Assembly (NCBI GenBank): GCA_002713215.1
Contig: PAVO01000017.1
Coordinates: forward strand, 62,001-126,000
Reading direction: 5' to 3'
Source of the DNA: Crocinitomicaceae bacterium
GTDB lineage: Bacteria > Bacteroidota > Bacteroidia > Flavobacteriales_G > Salibacteraceae
DNA length: 64,000 bases
Shown here piece after piece: positions 34,550 through 43,965 of the stretch. The position numbers and the translations under genes are program-made. The stretch's first letter is position 1, and every line of letters starts with the position of its first letter. A model generated the notes under the pieces. It saw only the letters and a list, made by a program, of their open reading frames with translations. It did not search any database and was not told the origin of the DNA.

Positions 34550-35392
34550 CTAATGGGCAATTAAAATTTGATAGACCTTAGAATTGTAGTCGGCATCTAC
34601 TTTAACAAAGTAAACGCCGTCAATCAATTCTTCTACATTAACCAACCAATTACTCTCACTGGAAATTCGTTCGTTTTCGGTAACAACAAGTACTTCTTCA
34701 CCCAATGAATTAATAATTGAAATGGAAACGTCCTGATTGGCTATAGCGTCCATATTTATTTGGAGTACCGAAGAAACCGGGTTAGGATAGACCGACAGGT
34801 TAGCAGTTTCTATTACATTATTCACCGATGAGGGGCCAGTTACGGTAATGGAATAATCTTCAGATTCGCCGTGCTGACCAATACCCGAGCTATATCCACA
34901 AGGATTAGGCGGCTCATGTCCATCACCTACCAGCATGTCTTCATATACACGCATTCGGGTTTTTCCCAGTTTAGCATCCGCAGGTACTGTAATATTCCCA
35001 GAATAAGTTGCCGTATTGTATTGTCCGCTGCCTATCGATACATCGACTTCGGTTTTTACAACCTCTTCTCCAGCATCATTGAAATCCATATCCTGGTTCC
35101 AATCAATCCAGATTCGGAGATCTACCTTGTCGGAGAAAGATCCGTTCAACAATGTATGCTCAACTTTAACTGAAATGGGCATACTTTTTCCAAGTTCAGC
35201 ACTTCCATTTTCACTGGCCGAGTAATCAGTGTAACCGTCAGAACCGGAAGTGGTTTTGTTTACCGTACCAAACGAGACATTAAGAATCCCGGTAAATGGC
35301 CCTGTTGAAAAATCAGGTGGTGTGCAATATTGAGCCTTGGCTCCAAGTGAAAAGACGAGTGCGAAAGCACAAAGAGTAGATAATTTTTTCAT
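34550..35392 (-). CDS. GEVED-domain protein with T9SS type A sorting domain
   Basis: A 280-residue exported protein: signal peptide (1-20), then a GEVED domain at about residues 35-190 (RIWIDWNQDMDFNDAGEEVV, followed by RMRVYED and GESEDYSI). The C-terminal sorting domain is at about 203-280 (LSVYPNPVSSVLQIN ... DGVYFVKVDA). GEVED is a beta-rich module common in Bacteroidota surface proteins, of unknown ligand. The length is short for this class, with only one domain plus tail. It is followed on the same strand by the decayed lipoprotein. Confidence 0.87.
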   Translation of the reverse strand: MKKLSTLCAFALVFSLGAKAQYCTPPDFSTGPFTGILNVSFGTVNKTTSGSDGYTDYSASENGSAELGKSMPISVKVEHTLLNGSFSDKVDLRIWIDWNQDMDFNDAGEEVVKTEVDVSIGSGQYNTATYSGNITVPADAKLGKTRMRVYEDMLVGDGHEPPNPCGYSSGIGQHGESEDYSITVTGPSSVNNVIETANLSVYPNPVSSVLQINMDAIANQDVSISIINSLGEEVLVVTENERISSESNWLVNVEELIDGVYFVKVDADYNSKVYQILIAH

Positions 35393-35990
35393 AGTAATTC
35401 GATTTTGAGTATTGCATATTTACTATGCTGACGTAAATTAATTTCAACCGTTTATACCAACTTATCCGAGTGGTAGCACCAGTTTATTAATAGGCTTATA
35501 AATTTTGTAAATGGTCGGTCATCAGTTAGTTACCTTAATTTTTCCTTAATTATAGAAAATCGCCTTGTTTAAGGATAATCTGGGAATAGTCGTCATTCTA
35601 TGTTTGGCAAGGAACCGACGAAGGAGCTCAGTGAAACTAATCTAGTGTTATTTCTAGATTCCTGCTCCCGATAGTTATCGGGACGCAGGAATGGCGTTTC
35701 TTTTTAATGAGGTAATATTTCTAACCCGCATTACTCTTTAATAGTACCTAGAAAATCATCGAGTTTTAACGCAATACGACATATTGTAGGAACTGTCAGT
35801 TTTGTTGTCTGTTTCTCGATACAACCTCCCTATCGATCGGCCACTCGAAATGACAGCAAAGAAATTAAAACTCTGCATTATTTATCGATACCGTGAATTT
35901 TAGCTACTTCTGGTTCTCATTTTCCTTTGGTCATATATACTAGTTAGAGAATGGGTTTATTTATAGTTTAGCGGCTTAAATAATTCAGCT
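35393..35990. other. 598-base intergenic stretch without a gene
   Basis: No reading frame with coding character was found on either strand, and no RNA gene was recognised. It contains the REP-like palindrome at 35658-35692 and, near 35811-35860, sequence with the flavour of degenerate repeats (CTCGATAC..., CCACTCGAAATGACAG). The end of the stretch must hold the promoter of the S46 peptidase gene, but no full TAnnTTTG box was seen there. Confidence 0.5.
35658..35692. repeat. REP-like extragenic palindrome
   Basis: A 16-base arm (ATTCCTGC then TCCCGATA) pairs with its reverse complement around a two-base loop, with one bulged C at 35684. The CCTGC...GCAGGAATG pattern resembles the short extragenic palindromes scattered in many bacterial genomes. 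Only one full copy is seen in this window. Confidence 0.6.
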
Positions 35991-38153
35991 ATGAAAAAGG
36001 TATTTATTGTAATTCAACTATTCATTTTTTCCATTTCTCTTTCGGCAAAAGAAGGAATGTGGATTCCTTCATTGATCAAGAACCTGGTGGAATCGGATAT
36101 GCAGAATATGGGAATGAAATTAACCGCCGAGGATATCTATTCATTCAACAAATCAAGCCTAAAAGATGCCATTGTTCATTTTGGCGGTGGCTGTACTGCA
36201 GAAATGATTTCCGATCAGGGATTGTTGCTAACCAATCACCATTGCGGTTATTCACGCATTCAAGCGCATAGCTCGGTTGAAAACGATTATTTAACGGATG
36301 GGTTTTGGGCCATGAACCGATCAGAAGAAAAAAAGAACCCTGGCCTCACTGCAACTTTCATCATTAAAATAGAAGATGTAACCGAACAGATTTTAGAAGG
36401 AGTAGAAGATGGAATGCCGGAAGCTGACCGTCAAAAGATAATTGCAGAGAACATCAAAAAGGTAGGGGAGAAGGCAATTGCAGAAACCCATTACAAGTAC
36501 ATCATTCGTCCTTTCTACTATGGAAACGAATATTTTATGTTTCTTACCGAGACCTTTAAGGATGTCAGGTTGGTTGGCGCTCCTCCATCGTCAGTGGGAA
36601 AGTTTGGATTTGATACGGACAACTGGATCTGGCCTCGTCATACGGGAGACTTTTCCATTTTTCGAATTTATGCTTCCAAAGACAATAAACCTGCAGACGT
36701 ATCGGACGATAACGTACCGTTTAAACCACGCCATTCTTTACCTGTTTCCATGAGTGGTGTTCAACAGGATGATTTTACAATGGTTTACGGGTTTCCCGGG
36801 CGAACCAGCGAATACCTTACTTCACACTCGGTACGATATACCATGGAAAAATTGAATCCCAACAGAATTAAAATGCGGGATATTGCTTTGGAGATTCTGG
36901 CCGAATCAATGGCATCAAGTGATAAGATTAGAATTCAGTACGCAGCCAAACAGTCCCGAGTAAGCAATGCCTGGAAAAAATGGATAGGACAGAATAAGGG
37001 ACTGTATCGAAACAATGCAATTGAGAAAAAACTGGATGTGGAGAAACGTTTTATGGCCCGTGCAGAGGAAACTACCGCAGAGCATGGATTAAAATATAAG
37101 CGACTATTAAAGGAATACGAAAGGGTGTATAAGGAAATTGAGCCTTATGACTTTGGACGAGCCATGTTTATTGAGTTGTATTACAACGGTCCCGAAATAG
37201 TACGCTTTGCATTGGCTTTTGAGCAACTAAACCCGGAAAAACTTAAAGAGGATGCGGATATTGAACAGATTAAGAACAAGCTTCGTAAATCGGCAAAAGG
37301 TTTTTTCAAAAACTACGACTTACCTACCGATCAAAAACTTATGGTCGCTATGCTCGATGCCTATTTCCAGCGTATTGATTCATCACTTAGGCAGGACATT
37401 TATTCAACCATAGAAACCAAGTATAAAATGAACTATGAAGAATATGCTTCTTATGTATTTGGTAAAACTACTTTCTCTACCGAAGATGACGTAAATGCAT
37501 TTTTGGATAAGTATAAAGATGATAAATCTTTTGCAAAAATTCAGAAGGACCCTGCCTATATTCTGGCTACTAGTTTAATGAAAGGTTATCGCGAGAAGGT
37601 ATCCCCTGAGCAGAAAAGATTAAGCGATGAGTTAGCTATTCTCAATCGAACCTACATGGAGGGCTTAATGGTGTTGTTGCCCAATGAGCAAAAATACTAT
37701 CCGGATGCAAATTCCACACTTAGGGTATCCTATGGTAAGGTAGAAGGCTATGATGCAGCCGATGCAGTAACCTACAAATCGTTTACAACAACCAAAGGAA
37801 TTCTTGAAAAGAGAGATACTACCATGGAGTTTACGGTTCCCGATAAATTGGTTCAACTCATTGAAACAAATGATTATGGTCCCTATGTAGATAAAGATGG
37901 TAGCATGCATGTTTGTTTTGTGGCAAGCAACCATACCACAGGTGGTAATTCAGGAAGTCCCGCGTTGAATGGTAAGGGTGAGCTGGTCGGACTTAACTTC
38001 GATCGTACCTGGGAAAGCACCATGAGTGATATTATGTTTGATCCTACGATATGCCGAAACATTATGGTCGACATTCGATATGTACTGTTTATTGTAGATA
38101 AATACGCTGGGGCAGGTCATCTGATCGAGGAAATGAATCTGGTAAATAACTAA
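35991..38153 (+). CDS. S46 family dipeptidyl-peptidase, DPP11-type
   Basis: A 720-residue exported serine exopeptidase that removes dipeptides from peptide N-termini in the periplasm. Signal peptide at 1-19. The triad is visible: H84 in TNHHCGY, Asp in TGDFSIFR near residue 224, and S654 in GGNSGSPAL. The residue 18 after the serine is Arg (R672 in LNFDRTW). In DPP11 enzymes of P. gingivalis the equivalent Arg673 selects Asp/Glu at P1, while DPP7 has Gly there, so this is predicted to be acidic-specific. Length and order match S46. It stands alone on the plus strand. Confidence 0.93.
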   Translation: MKKVFIVIQLFIFSISLSAKEGMWIPSLIKNLVESDMQNMGMKLTAEDIYSFNKSSLKDAIVHFGGGCTAEMISDQGLLLTNHHCGYSRIQAHSSVENDYLTDGFWAMNRSEEKKNPGLTATFIIKIEDVTEQILEGVEDGMPEADRQKIIAENIKKVGEKAIAETHYKYIIRPFYYGNEYFMFLTETFKDVRLVGAPPSSVGKFGFDTDNWIWPRHTGDFSIFRIYASKDNKPADVSDDNVPFKPRHSLPVSMSGVQQDDFTMVYGFPGRTSEYLTSHSVRYTMEKLNPNRIKMRDIALEILAESMASSDKIRIQYAAKQSRVSNAWKKWIGQNKGLYRNNAIEKKLDVEKRFMARAEETTAEHGLKYKRLLKEYERVYKEIEPYDFGRAMFIELYYNGPEIVRFALAFEQLNPEKLKEDADIEQIKNKLRKSAKGFFKNYDLPTDQKLMVAMLDAYFQRIDSSLRQDIYSTIETKYKMNYEEYASYVFGKTTFSTEDDVNAFLDKYKDDKSFAKIQKDPAYILATSLMKGYREKVSPEQKRLSDELAILNRTYMEGLMVLLPNEQKYYPDANSTLRVSYGKVEGYDAADAVTYKSFTTTKGILEKRDTTMEFTVPDKLVQLIETNDYGPYVDKDGSMHVCFVASNHTTGGNSGSPALNGKGELVGLNFDRTWESTMSDIMFDPTICRNIMVDIRYVLFIVDKYAGAGHLIEEMNLVNN

Positions 38154-38238
38154 TTTACTTTCAACGCACCTGTTTTCAGGAGTATATAGCTGCCTGGTAC
38201 CGTCTAATAAATTGGTGGTAAAAGGAGCACTTTCATTT

Positions 38239-38246
38239 TAATTTTG
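38239..38246 (+). promoter_or_regulatory. Putative -7 box for the lipoprotein gene at 38256
   Basis: Reads TAATTTTG, a full TAnnTTTG match. It overlaps the upstream TTG candidate at 38244, so the ATG at 38256, preceded by GGAG, is the likely start. Confidence 0.45.
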
Positions 38247-38255
38247 AATGGAGTT

Positions 38256-38924
38256 ATGTTAAGTTTAAGATCACCGCTGGTTCGGCTTACGTTTTTTACG
38301 TACCTGGCGCTTTCGTTTTCCTCTTGCACGTCTTCGTGTGAATGCGATGTAGATTCACTTCCCTGTTCTGCTCCCAATGCTGAGTATGTTGAATTAATCA
38401 GGGGGTTTGAAAAAGACACACTTCGATTTGTTGATCAGAACAATTCCATGGTAATGGTGGTGTGCAATGAGTTGGACAGTATTGTTGAGGATGAGGTATT
38501 GTGTTCCACTAAAGGCATGGGGCAGTGCATTTGCGGGGATTGTAATTCGAGTTACAACATCGGTGTATCACATATTGATTCGGGAGTAACTAAGAGTGGA
38601 AACATTCGATATTCCATTAGGCAATACCAGGCAGATCCATCAGAAGAATTGAGTGATGCATCGCATAATTTGTATTTCAACTTGGGAGTAATAAACCAGT
38701 CGATGGCTTTGCCCTTAAGGGACAGTTCGTTTCAGAGGCAGGAGTATATTGAAGAATTCAACGTTCGAGGGAATCTGTATAAAAAGGTTTATAGGTTTTA
38801 TTCCTTAAGAAATATAGAGGGAAATGTTCAGGAGGTACCTGGGGCTATATTTTATTCGAAATCGGAAGGAATTATAGGATACGAAGATCCAATAAGTGGG
38901 GTTTTGTATATGAAGGCCAAGTAG
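38256..38924 (+). CDS. Uncharacterised Cys-rich lipoprotein
   Basis: About 222 residues. The N-terminus is a signal with lipobox SFSSC. The first half is Cys-rich: CTSSCECDVDSLPC, then CNE, CST and GQCICGDCNSSY. This suggests disulfides or a small metal site. The second half is beta-rich (FNVRGNLYKKVYRFYSL, ending GVLYMKAK). I do not recognise a family. It follows the S46 peptidase by about 100 bases with a promoter-like box of its own, so no operon is implied. Confidence 0.75.
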   Translation: MLSLRSPLVRLTFFTYLALSFSSCTSSCECDVDSLPCSAPNAEYVELIRGFEKDTLRFVDQNNSMVMVVCNELDSIVEDEVLCSTKGMGQCICGDCNSSYNIGVSHIDSGVTKSGNIRYSIRQYQADPSEELSDASHNLYFNLGVINQSMALPLRDSSFQRQEYIEEFNVRGNLYKKVYRFYSLRNIEGNVQEVPGAIFYSKSEGIIGYEDPISGVLYMKAK

Positions 38925-39353
38925 TTTTATACTCTATTCAATTTTTTTCTTAGTCATGCCCTAAAGTGGTCAAAGGTTTGACATAGTTATTCAAGTATTT
39001 CTTTAGAGCTATTTTAATATTAGATCTTCATTTTCTTTTTGGGCAACAAAAAGAGGGCAGTTAGCCAGTGGCTACATGAGCCGGAAGTGGGTAGAGCAAA
39101 AGAAAAATTGCCCGGCTCAACGCTTCTGGATTGAAATCGACACGTTTAATCAAATTCGCAACCAAACTTGAATAGTCTTTTAATAAAAGTCTATTCATCG
39201 AACAAGGTTGCTCTGTTCGACCTCACGTTTGATTTCTAGCTCCATAAGCCTCAGGCCGTGAATATTACAAAATTCAAAAATTGATTAATCAGTATTGGGG
39301 AGAGTATGCAGGAATACAGCCCAACAATAAAGAAAGGTTTCCAATTTTAAGTT
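38925..39353. other. 429-base intergenic stretch, no gene recognised
   Basis: No start-codon-led frame with coding character on either strand. On the plus strand a codon-like stretch without start is open from about 39040 to 39134 (FLGNKKRAVSQWLHEPEVG in part), perhaps a gene remnant. A small hairpin (CGAACA ... TGTTCG, about 39198-39220) lies further on. I could not fit tRNA, tmRNA or RNase P RNA to it. Confidence 0.4.
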
Positions 39354-39794
39354 TTATCGCCCTCCTAAATCGGTTTTCTTTATCACAGCAATGGTCAGCC
39401 TTGCCTTACAGACCAATTTGTCTCTGTCACTGGTAATTTCAATGTCCCACACGTGGTTTTTTCTGCCTAAATGAATGGGAGTTGCTTTTCCGTATACAAA
39501 TCCCGACCGAACCGGGCGAAGGTGGTTGGCGTTAATGTCTAAACCAACGGTTACGTATTTTTCACTATCAATTACAAAGTGACTTCCAATGCTACCGAGC
39601 GATTCTGCTAAAACCACCGAAGCTCCACCGTGCAATATACCATAGGGCTGAACGGTACGCTGGTCGACGGGCATTTTACCGCGGATAAAGTCATTACCAA
39701 CTTCAATAATCTCAATTCCCAGGGCATCATGAATAGTATTCTTAGCCATTCTTTGACTATCGTCTCTATTAGGTGCACCGTGCCAAATACTCAT
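39354..39794 (-). CDS. PaaI-type hotdog-fold thioesterase
   Basis: A 146-residue cytoplasmic acyl-CoA or aryl-CoA thioesterase of the PaaI/EntH group. The family signature is GILHGGASVVLAESLGS near residues 52-68, with the helix-forming His-Gly-Gly loop and catalytic acidic residue, and the strand VGLDINANHLRPVRSG follows. A helical N-terminal tail precedes the fold. Its ATG overlaps the stop of the DUF6438 lipoprotein gene by one base, so it is translationally coupled and downstream in the yidC run. The substrate is not indicated. Confidence 0.9.
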   Translation of the reverse strand: MSIWHGAPNRDDSQRMAKNTIHDALGIEIIEVGNDFIRGKMPVDQRTVQPYGILHGGASVVLAESLGSIGSHFVIDSEKYVTVGLDINANHLRPVRSGFVYGKATPIHLGRKNHVWDIEITSDRDKLVCKARLTIAVIKKTDLGGR

Positions 39795-40255
39795 TACTTC
39801 GATATTTTAGTCCACGTTCTTTTGAGGTACAAATCAAAAATCAGAGATTCTAATTCTTTCAGTTCTTCAGGTCCATCCATCACGTTTATGACCTGCTTGG
39901 GTTCTTTTCTTTGGTAAAAGGTGGTTATGGTACTGGGCAGGTCCGTAACCCCCGGATCGTATTTATCTTCCATGTCCCAGAAATTAATTCTATCCGAAGT
40001 CTCAATTACCTTGGCCAACATTTCCTGATCACAATCCTGGCATTCAAAAGAACCGATAAACTCAATGTTGTCTTTTCCCTCAAGTATGGCTCTGCCGGTC
40101 ATATACACGCTGATCTTATATTCCGGACAAGTCCCGAAACAAGCAGTTCGTTCAAACGTAAAAGCCAGTTGATCTTTTTCTTTTTGCTTAGGTATTTTTT
40201 CTGAAGAGCTACAACCAAATACCAACAAGAACAATATGCATGAGAAATACTTCAT
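39794..40255 (-). CDS. DUF6438 domain lipoprotein
   Basis: A 153-residue lipoprotein with lipobox FGC (C15). The mature part begins with the DUF6438 hallmark FERTACFGTCPEYKISVYMTG (RTxCFGxCPxY), where two cysteines probably pair. A second pair, CQDC, lies near residue 75. The function is unknown. It lies one base after the yidC stop and overlaps the thioesterase start, in a yidC-lipoprotein-thioesterase run. Confidence 0.8.
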   Translation of the reverse strand: MKYFSCILFLLVFGCSSSEKIPKQKEKDQLAFTFERTACFGTCPEYKISVYMTGRAILEGKDNIEFIGSFECQDCDQEMLAKVIETSDRINFWDMEDKYDPGVTDLPSTITTFYQRKEPKQVINVMDGPEELKELESLIFDLYLKRTWTKISK

Positions 40256-40256
40256 A

Positions 40257-42188
40257 TTATTTTTTAGGAACGTCCATGCCCCTTTGCTTGGCCATTTCCT
40301 CTAACCGCTTTTGAAATTTGCTTTTTTTCTTGGCTGGTTTCTTTTTATTCTCCTGAACCTTGGCATGAATCTCATCATCGTTAACCAGGTATTTTCTAAA
40401 GAACCAATTTTGACCAATTGATGTAAGGTTGGCGCACAGGTAGTAGTAGCTCAAACCAGCAGGGTAGGAGTTGAAAAAGAACAACATCATAACCGGCATG
40501 AAGTAGAGCATAATTTTCATTTGCTGAGCTTGCATTTCACCGCCACCTCCCATGGTGCCGCTGGCCATATTACTTTTTGTATAGAAGAACATGGAGAATG
40601 CCATTAGAAGAGTAAATAAACTCACGTGCGATCCATAGAATGGAATTGAAAAAGGAAGATCGAATATGGAATCGTAAGCTGCTAAATCCGAAGCCCATAA
40701 AAATGATTCTCCCCTCAATTCAATGGACGAAGGGAAGAACATAAACATGGCGTACAGAATAGGCATTTGCAGCAACATAGGAATACAACCCGCCATGGGG
40801 TTAACACCTGCTTTTTTATACAGAGCCATGGTATCTTGCTGCTTCTTCATGGCATCAGCGTTCTTGTTCTTTTTGTTTAATTCCTCAATTTCAGGTTTAA
40901 GTACGCGCATCTTGGCGCCTGATAAATAACTTTTGTAGGTAAGAGGGGAGAGGATAAGTTTAATAAGCAGTGTAAGCAACAAAATGATGATACCATAGGA
41001 AATATCCAACATGCTTAATCCAAAGAAAATTGGAATAATGAACCATTTACTTACCCAGCCAAATATTCCCCATCCTAGGTCGAGGATGCTTTCCAGGTCA
41101 TAATCTTTAAGTGTATAAAACTGGTTTGGTCCCAGGAAGATTTTAAAAGACGAGGATTTACTTCCGGGATCTACTGGCAGTTTTACGTTTACAATCATGT
41201 CTTTGATGTAGTTGCTCCCCTGCTCCGGCATTTGAACGGTTTCTAGGTAACCACCATTTCTTACAAAGGGTTGTTCGGTTTTCATGGCAACGGTAAAGAA
41301 CTGCTGTTTAAAAGCAATCCACTCGAGATTGCTCTCGAGTTCGTCATCCAATTCCAGCCTTTCAGCACTTCTTTCTGATATGTAATCACGATCATCTCCA
41401 ACCGGTTTATAGAATATGGAGGTCCTCATGTTCTCAGTCTGAAATCCCTTTTCGTGTGCCGGAGTTTTTATTTGCCAGTTTAAAGCCATTTTGTTGGCAT
41501 TGTCCATTAGGATGTCATCAATTCCAACGTAGTTTATCTTGAAATCAAGATCATAGCTATTTCCTTTAATGCTGTACACATATTCGATGTACTTATTGGA
41601 GCTTCCTGCATACAGCCTCATTGACAAACTTCCCTGGTCCGAATCACCGGTAACTGATACGTCAGTGCCAGTTGCCTTAAAAAAGAAATTGGACGTGTTC
41701 AGTACCCGGTTTTGACTTTTAAAGGAAAGCGAAAACTCACTGGAATCTTCATCGAAGAGATAAAGCGGTGTTTCATCAAACTTTTTGTACTCCTTAAGTT
41801 CTGCAGAAACCGGTCGTCCTCCTTTGGTAGAAATTTTGACCCTTATCTTTTCATTCTCAATGGTATAGTATTGAATGGCTCCACTGGTAGCGTCCGAAAA
41901 TCGACCGTATTGTTCATAGGTCTCTAATTTTCGCAGCGAATCCTGTTGGTTTCTCATCGAGTCATTAAGCAATATTTCTGTTTGATTTTTTGTGCTGGCC
42001 ATTTCAACTGAATCTCGTTCAATCTTGGCAGCAACTTCTTGCTTCTCTACTTGCGCAATGCTATCCATTTTACGCTCATGAGCAGCTATTTCTGCTTCGT
42101 TGGGCGCCATCCAATAGGTATATCCTATAAGTATTGCTCCAATTAAAACAAACCCTACCAGGCTGTTTCTATCCATTTGCTTAGCCAT
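40257..42188 (-). CDS. yidC: Membrane protein insertase YidC
   Basis: A 643-residue inner-membrane insertase. TM1 (about residues 8-24), a large periplasmic beta domain (about 30-350), and the Oxa1-like core of five helices from about 370 to 590 (GIIILLLTLLIKLILSPLTY; GCIPMLLQMPILYAMFMFF; SYYYLCANL) are all present. A Lys-rich C-terminal tail (KKPAKKKSK) is typical for ribosome contact. It inserts proteins alone or with SecYEG. The ATG at 42188 has an AAGGA ribosome site; a second Met at residue 5 is the alternative. It lies 12 bases downstream of pyrG. Confidence 0.96.
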   Translation of the reverse strand: MAKQMDRNSLVGFVLIGAILIGYTYWMAPNEAEIAAHERKMDSIAQVEKQEVAAKIERDSVEMASTKNQTEILLNDSMRNQQDSLRKLETYEQYGRFSDATSGAIQYYTIENEKIRVKISTKGGRPVSAELKEYKKFDETPLYLFDEDSSEFSLSFKSQNRVLNTSNFFFKATGTDVSVTGDSDQGSLSMRLYAGSSNKYIEYVYSIKGNSYDLDFKINYVGIDDILMDNANKMALNWQIKTPAHEKGFQTENMRTSIFYKPVGDDRDYISERSAERLELDDELESNLEWIAFKQQFFTVAMKTEQPFVRNGGYLETVQMPEQGSNYIKDMIVNVKLPVDPGSKSSSFKIFLGPNQFYTLKDYDLESILDLGWGIFGWVSKWFIIPIFFGLSMLDISYGIIILLLTLLIKLILSPLTYKSYLSGAKMRVLKPEIEELNKKNKNADAMKKQQDTMALYKKAGVNPMAGCIPMLLQMPILYAMFMFFPSSIELRGESFLWASDLAAYDSIFDLPFSIPFYGSHVSLFTLLMAFSMFFYTKSNMASGTMGGGGEMQAQQMKIMLYFMPVMMLFFFNSYPAGLSYYYLCANLTSIGQNWFFRKYLVNDDEIHAKVQENKKKPAKKKSKFQKRLEEMAKQRGMDVPKK

Positions 42189-42200
42189 AAACTACTGTCC

Positions 42201-43814
42201 TTACGAATTGTGCCTTTTTAATGCGGCTGCTATAAAGTTTACAAAAAGTGGATGTGGTTTGTCCACTGTACTTTTATATTCCGGGTGAAACTGAGTCCCA
42301 ACAAACCAGGGATGCTCCGGTATTTCAATAATTTCAACCAAATTGGTTTTTGGGTTAATTCCACTGGCCACCATACCTGCTTTTTCATATTGCTCCAAAT
42401 AGGAGTTATTAAACTCGTATCGGTGACGGTGTCTTTCTTCAATTTCCGGTTCACCATATACACTGCTTACGATAGTATCGGGTTTAACCTTACACGTGTA
42501 CGCTCCCAACCTCATGGTGCCTCCCTTTTCGGTTACCTTCTTCTGGTTATCCATTAAGCAGATAACTGCATTTTCCGTTTTTTCGTCAATTTCCGAAGTA
42601 TGAGCGTCAGAAATTCCCAAAACTGACCTACCAAACTCAATTACGGCACATTGCATTCCCAGGCAAATTCCAAAGAATGGAATGTTGTTTTCTCGGGCAT
42701 ATTTTACGGTTTGAATCTTACCTTCAATTCCCCGCTCGCCAAATCCTGGTGCTACCAGAATACCGTCCAGGTGTTTTAGGTTTTCATCGACCGAGTAAGA
42801 GCTAATATTTTCGGAATGAATCAATTCAACCTTAACCTTACATTCGTTTTGAGCACCGGCATGTATAAAGGCTTCGAGTATGGATTTATAGGAATCTTTG
42901 AGTTCAACGTATTTCCCAATTAATCCAACGGTAACTCGTGATTTTGGGTATTTGATCTTGTTTAAAAACTTAATCCAGTTATCTAGCTCCGGTTCTTTAG
43001 CATCCTTGTTGCTAAATTTTCCAAGAACGACCTCGTCCAGCGATTCTTCTTTCATCAAAAGAGGAACCTCATAGATGGTGGAAGCATCGATCGATTGAAT
43101 TACAGCATTCTTAGATACGTTACAAAAGAGTGCAATTTTCTTTTTAATGTCGGCGCTAAGTTCATGTGAAGTTCTTGCGACAATAACATCGGGCTGAACT
43201 CCTAAACTTTGTAGCATCTTTACCGAGTGCTGGGTAGGTTTTGTTTTAAGTTCTCCTGCTGCTTCGAGGTAGGGGATTAGGGTAAGATGAATTACCATGG
43301 AAAGCCCTTCCTTTTCAAGCTTAAGCTGTCGTACGGCCTCTACGTATGGTAAACTTTCAATATCACCAACGGTACCTCCAATTTCTGTGATCACAAAATC
43401 GAATTCGTTGGTATTGCCCAATTTGGTAATCGAATTCTTTATTTCATCGGTGATATGAGGAATAACCTGAACGGTCTTGCCTAAATAATCACCCTTTCTT
43501 TCGCGGTCAATTACTCGTTGGTATATACGACCAGTTGTAACATTGTTGCTTTGCGATGTGGCTACATTTAGAAATCGCTCGTAATGACCTAAGTCCAAAT
43601 CGGTTTCAGCCCCGTCATCAGTTACAAAACACTCGCCATGTTCGTATGGATTCAAAGTTCCTGGATCAATATTGATATAAGGATCTAATTTTTGAATGGT
43701 TACTGAGTAACCTCTTGCCTGAAGAAGTTTAGCTAATGAAGCAGAAATTATTCCTTTGCCAAGAGAGGAAGTAACGCCACCCGTAACGAAAATGTATTTG
43801 CAATTTTGGGCCAT
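42201..43814 (-). CDS. pyrG: CTP synthase
   Basis: A 537-residue enzyme that aminates UTP to CTP using glutamine and ATP. The amidoligase half (1-270) starts KYIFVTGGVTSSLGKGIISA with its P-loop and contains KLDPYINIDPGTLNP. The glutaminase half (about 300-535) has the GICLGMQC nucleophile near residue 382 and the GTQFHPEYKS His/Glu pair. Length and motifs are standard. A full TAnnTTTG box with a TTG at -33 lies upstream, so pyrG is probably the first gene of a pyrG-yidC-lipoprotein-thioesterase unit. Confidence 0.97.
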   Translation of the reverse strand: MAQNCKYIFVTGGVTSSLGKGIISASLAKLLQARGYSVTIQKLDPYINIDPGTLNPYEHGECFVTDDGAETDLDLGHYERFLNVATSQSNNVTTGRIYQRVIDRERKGDYLGKTVQVIPHITDEIKNSITKLGNTNEFDFVITEIGGTVGDIESLPYVEAVRQLKLEKEGLSMVIHLTLIPYLEAAGELKTKPTQHSVKMLQSLGVQPDVIVARTSHELSADIKKKIALFCNVSKNAVIQSIDASTIYEVPLLMKEESLDEVVLGKFSNKDAKEPELDNWIKFLNKIKYPKSRVTVGLIGKYVELKDSYKSILEAFIHAGAQNECKVKVELIHSENISSYSVDENLKHLDGILVAPGFGERGIEGKIQTVKYARENNIPFFGICLGMQCAVIEFGRSVLGISDAHTSEIDEKTENAVICLMDNQKKVTEKGGTMRLGAYTCKVKPDTIVSSVYGEPEIEERHRHRYEFNNSYLEQYEKAGMVASGINPKTNLVEIIEIPEHPWFVGTQFHPEYKSTVDKPHPLFVNFIAAALKRHNS

Positions 43815-43839
43815 GAATGAATTGTATTCGTACGGGGCG

Positions 43840-43847
43840 CAAAAGTA
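43840..43847 (-). promoter_or_regulatory. Putative promoter of the pyrG-yidC unit
   Basis: On the minus strand this reads TACTTTTG, a full TAnnTTTG match 25 bases upstream of the pyrG ATG, with TTG at 43865-43867 about 17 bases further upstream as a -33 element. Confidence 0.55.
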
Positions 43848-43965
43848 ATAATTATCGACGGTGACAACCTGTTAATTCCACACTTCTTTACAGCCTTAAC
43901 AAACATTTTGATAAGACCGATTAGGACCTAAATTAAAGCCACAAATACTAATACTGTCAGGCTGT

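Noticed and set aside
38960-39300. Possible tmRNA or RNase P RNA
   Set aside because: None of the conserved tmRNA or RNase P segments could be located and no long-range pairing supports either.
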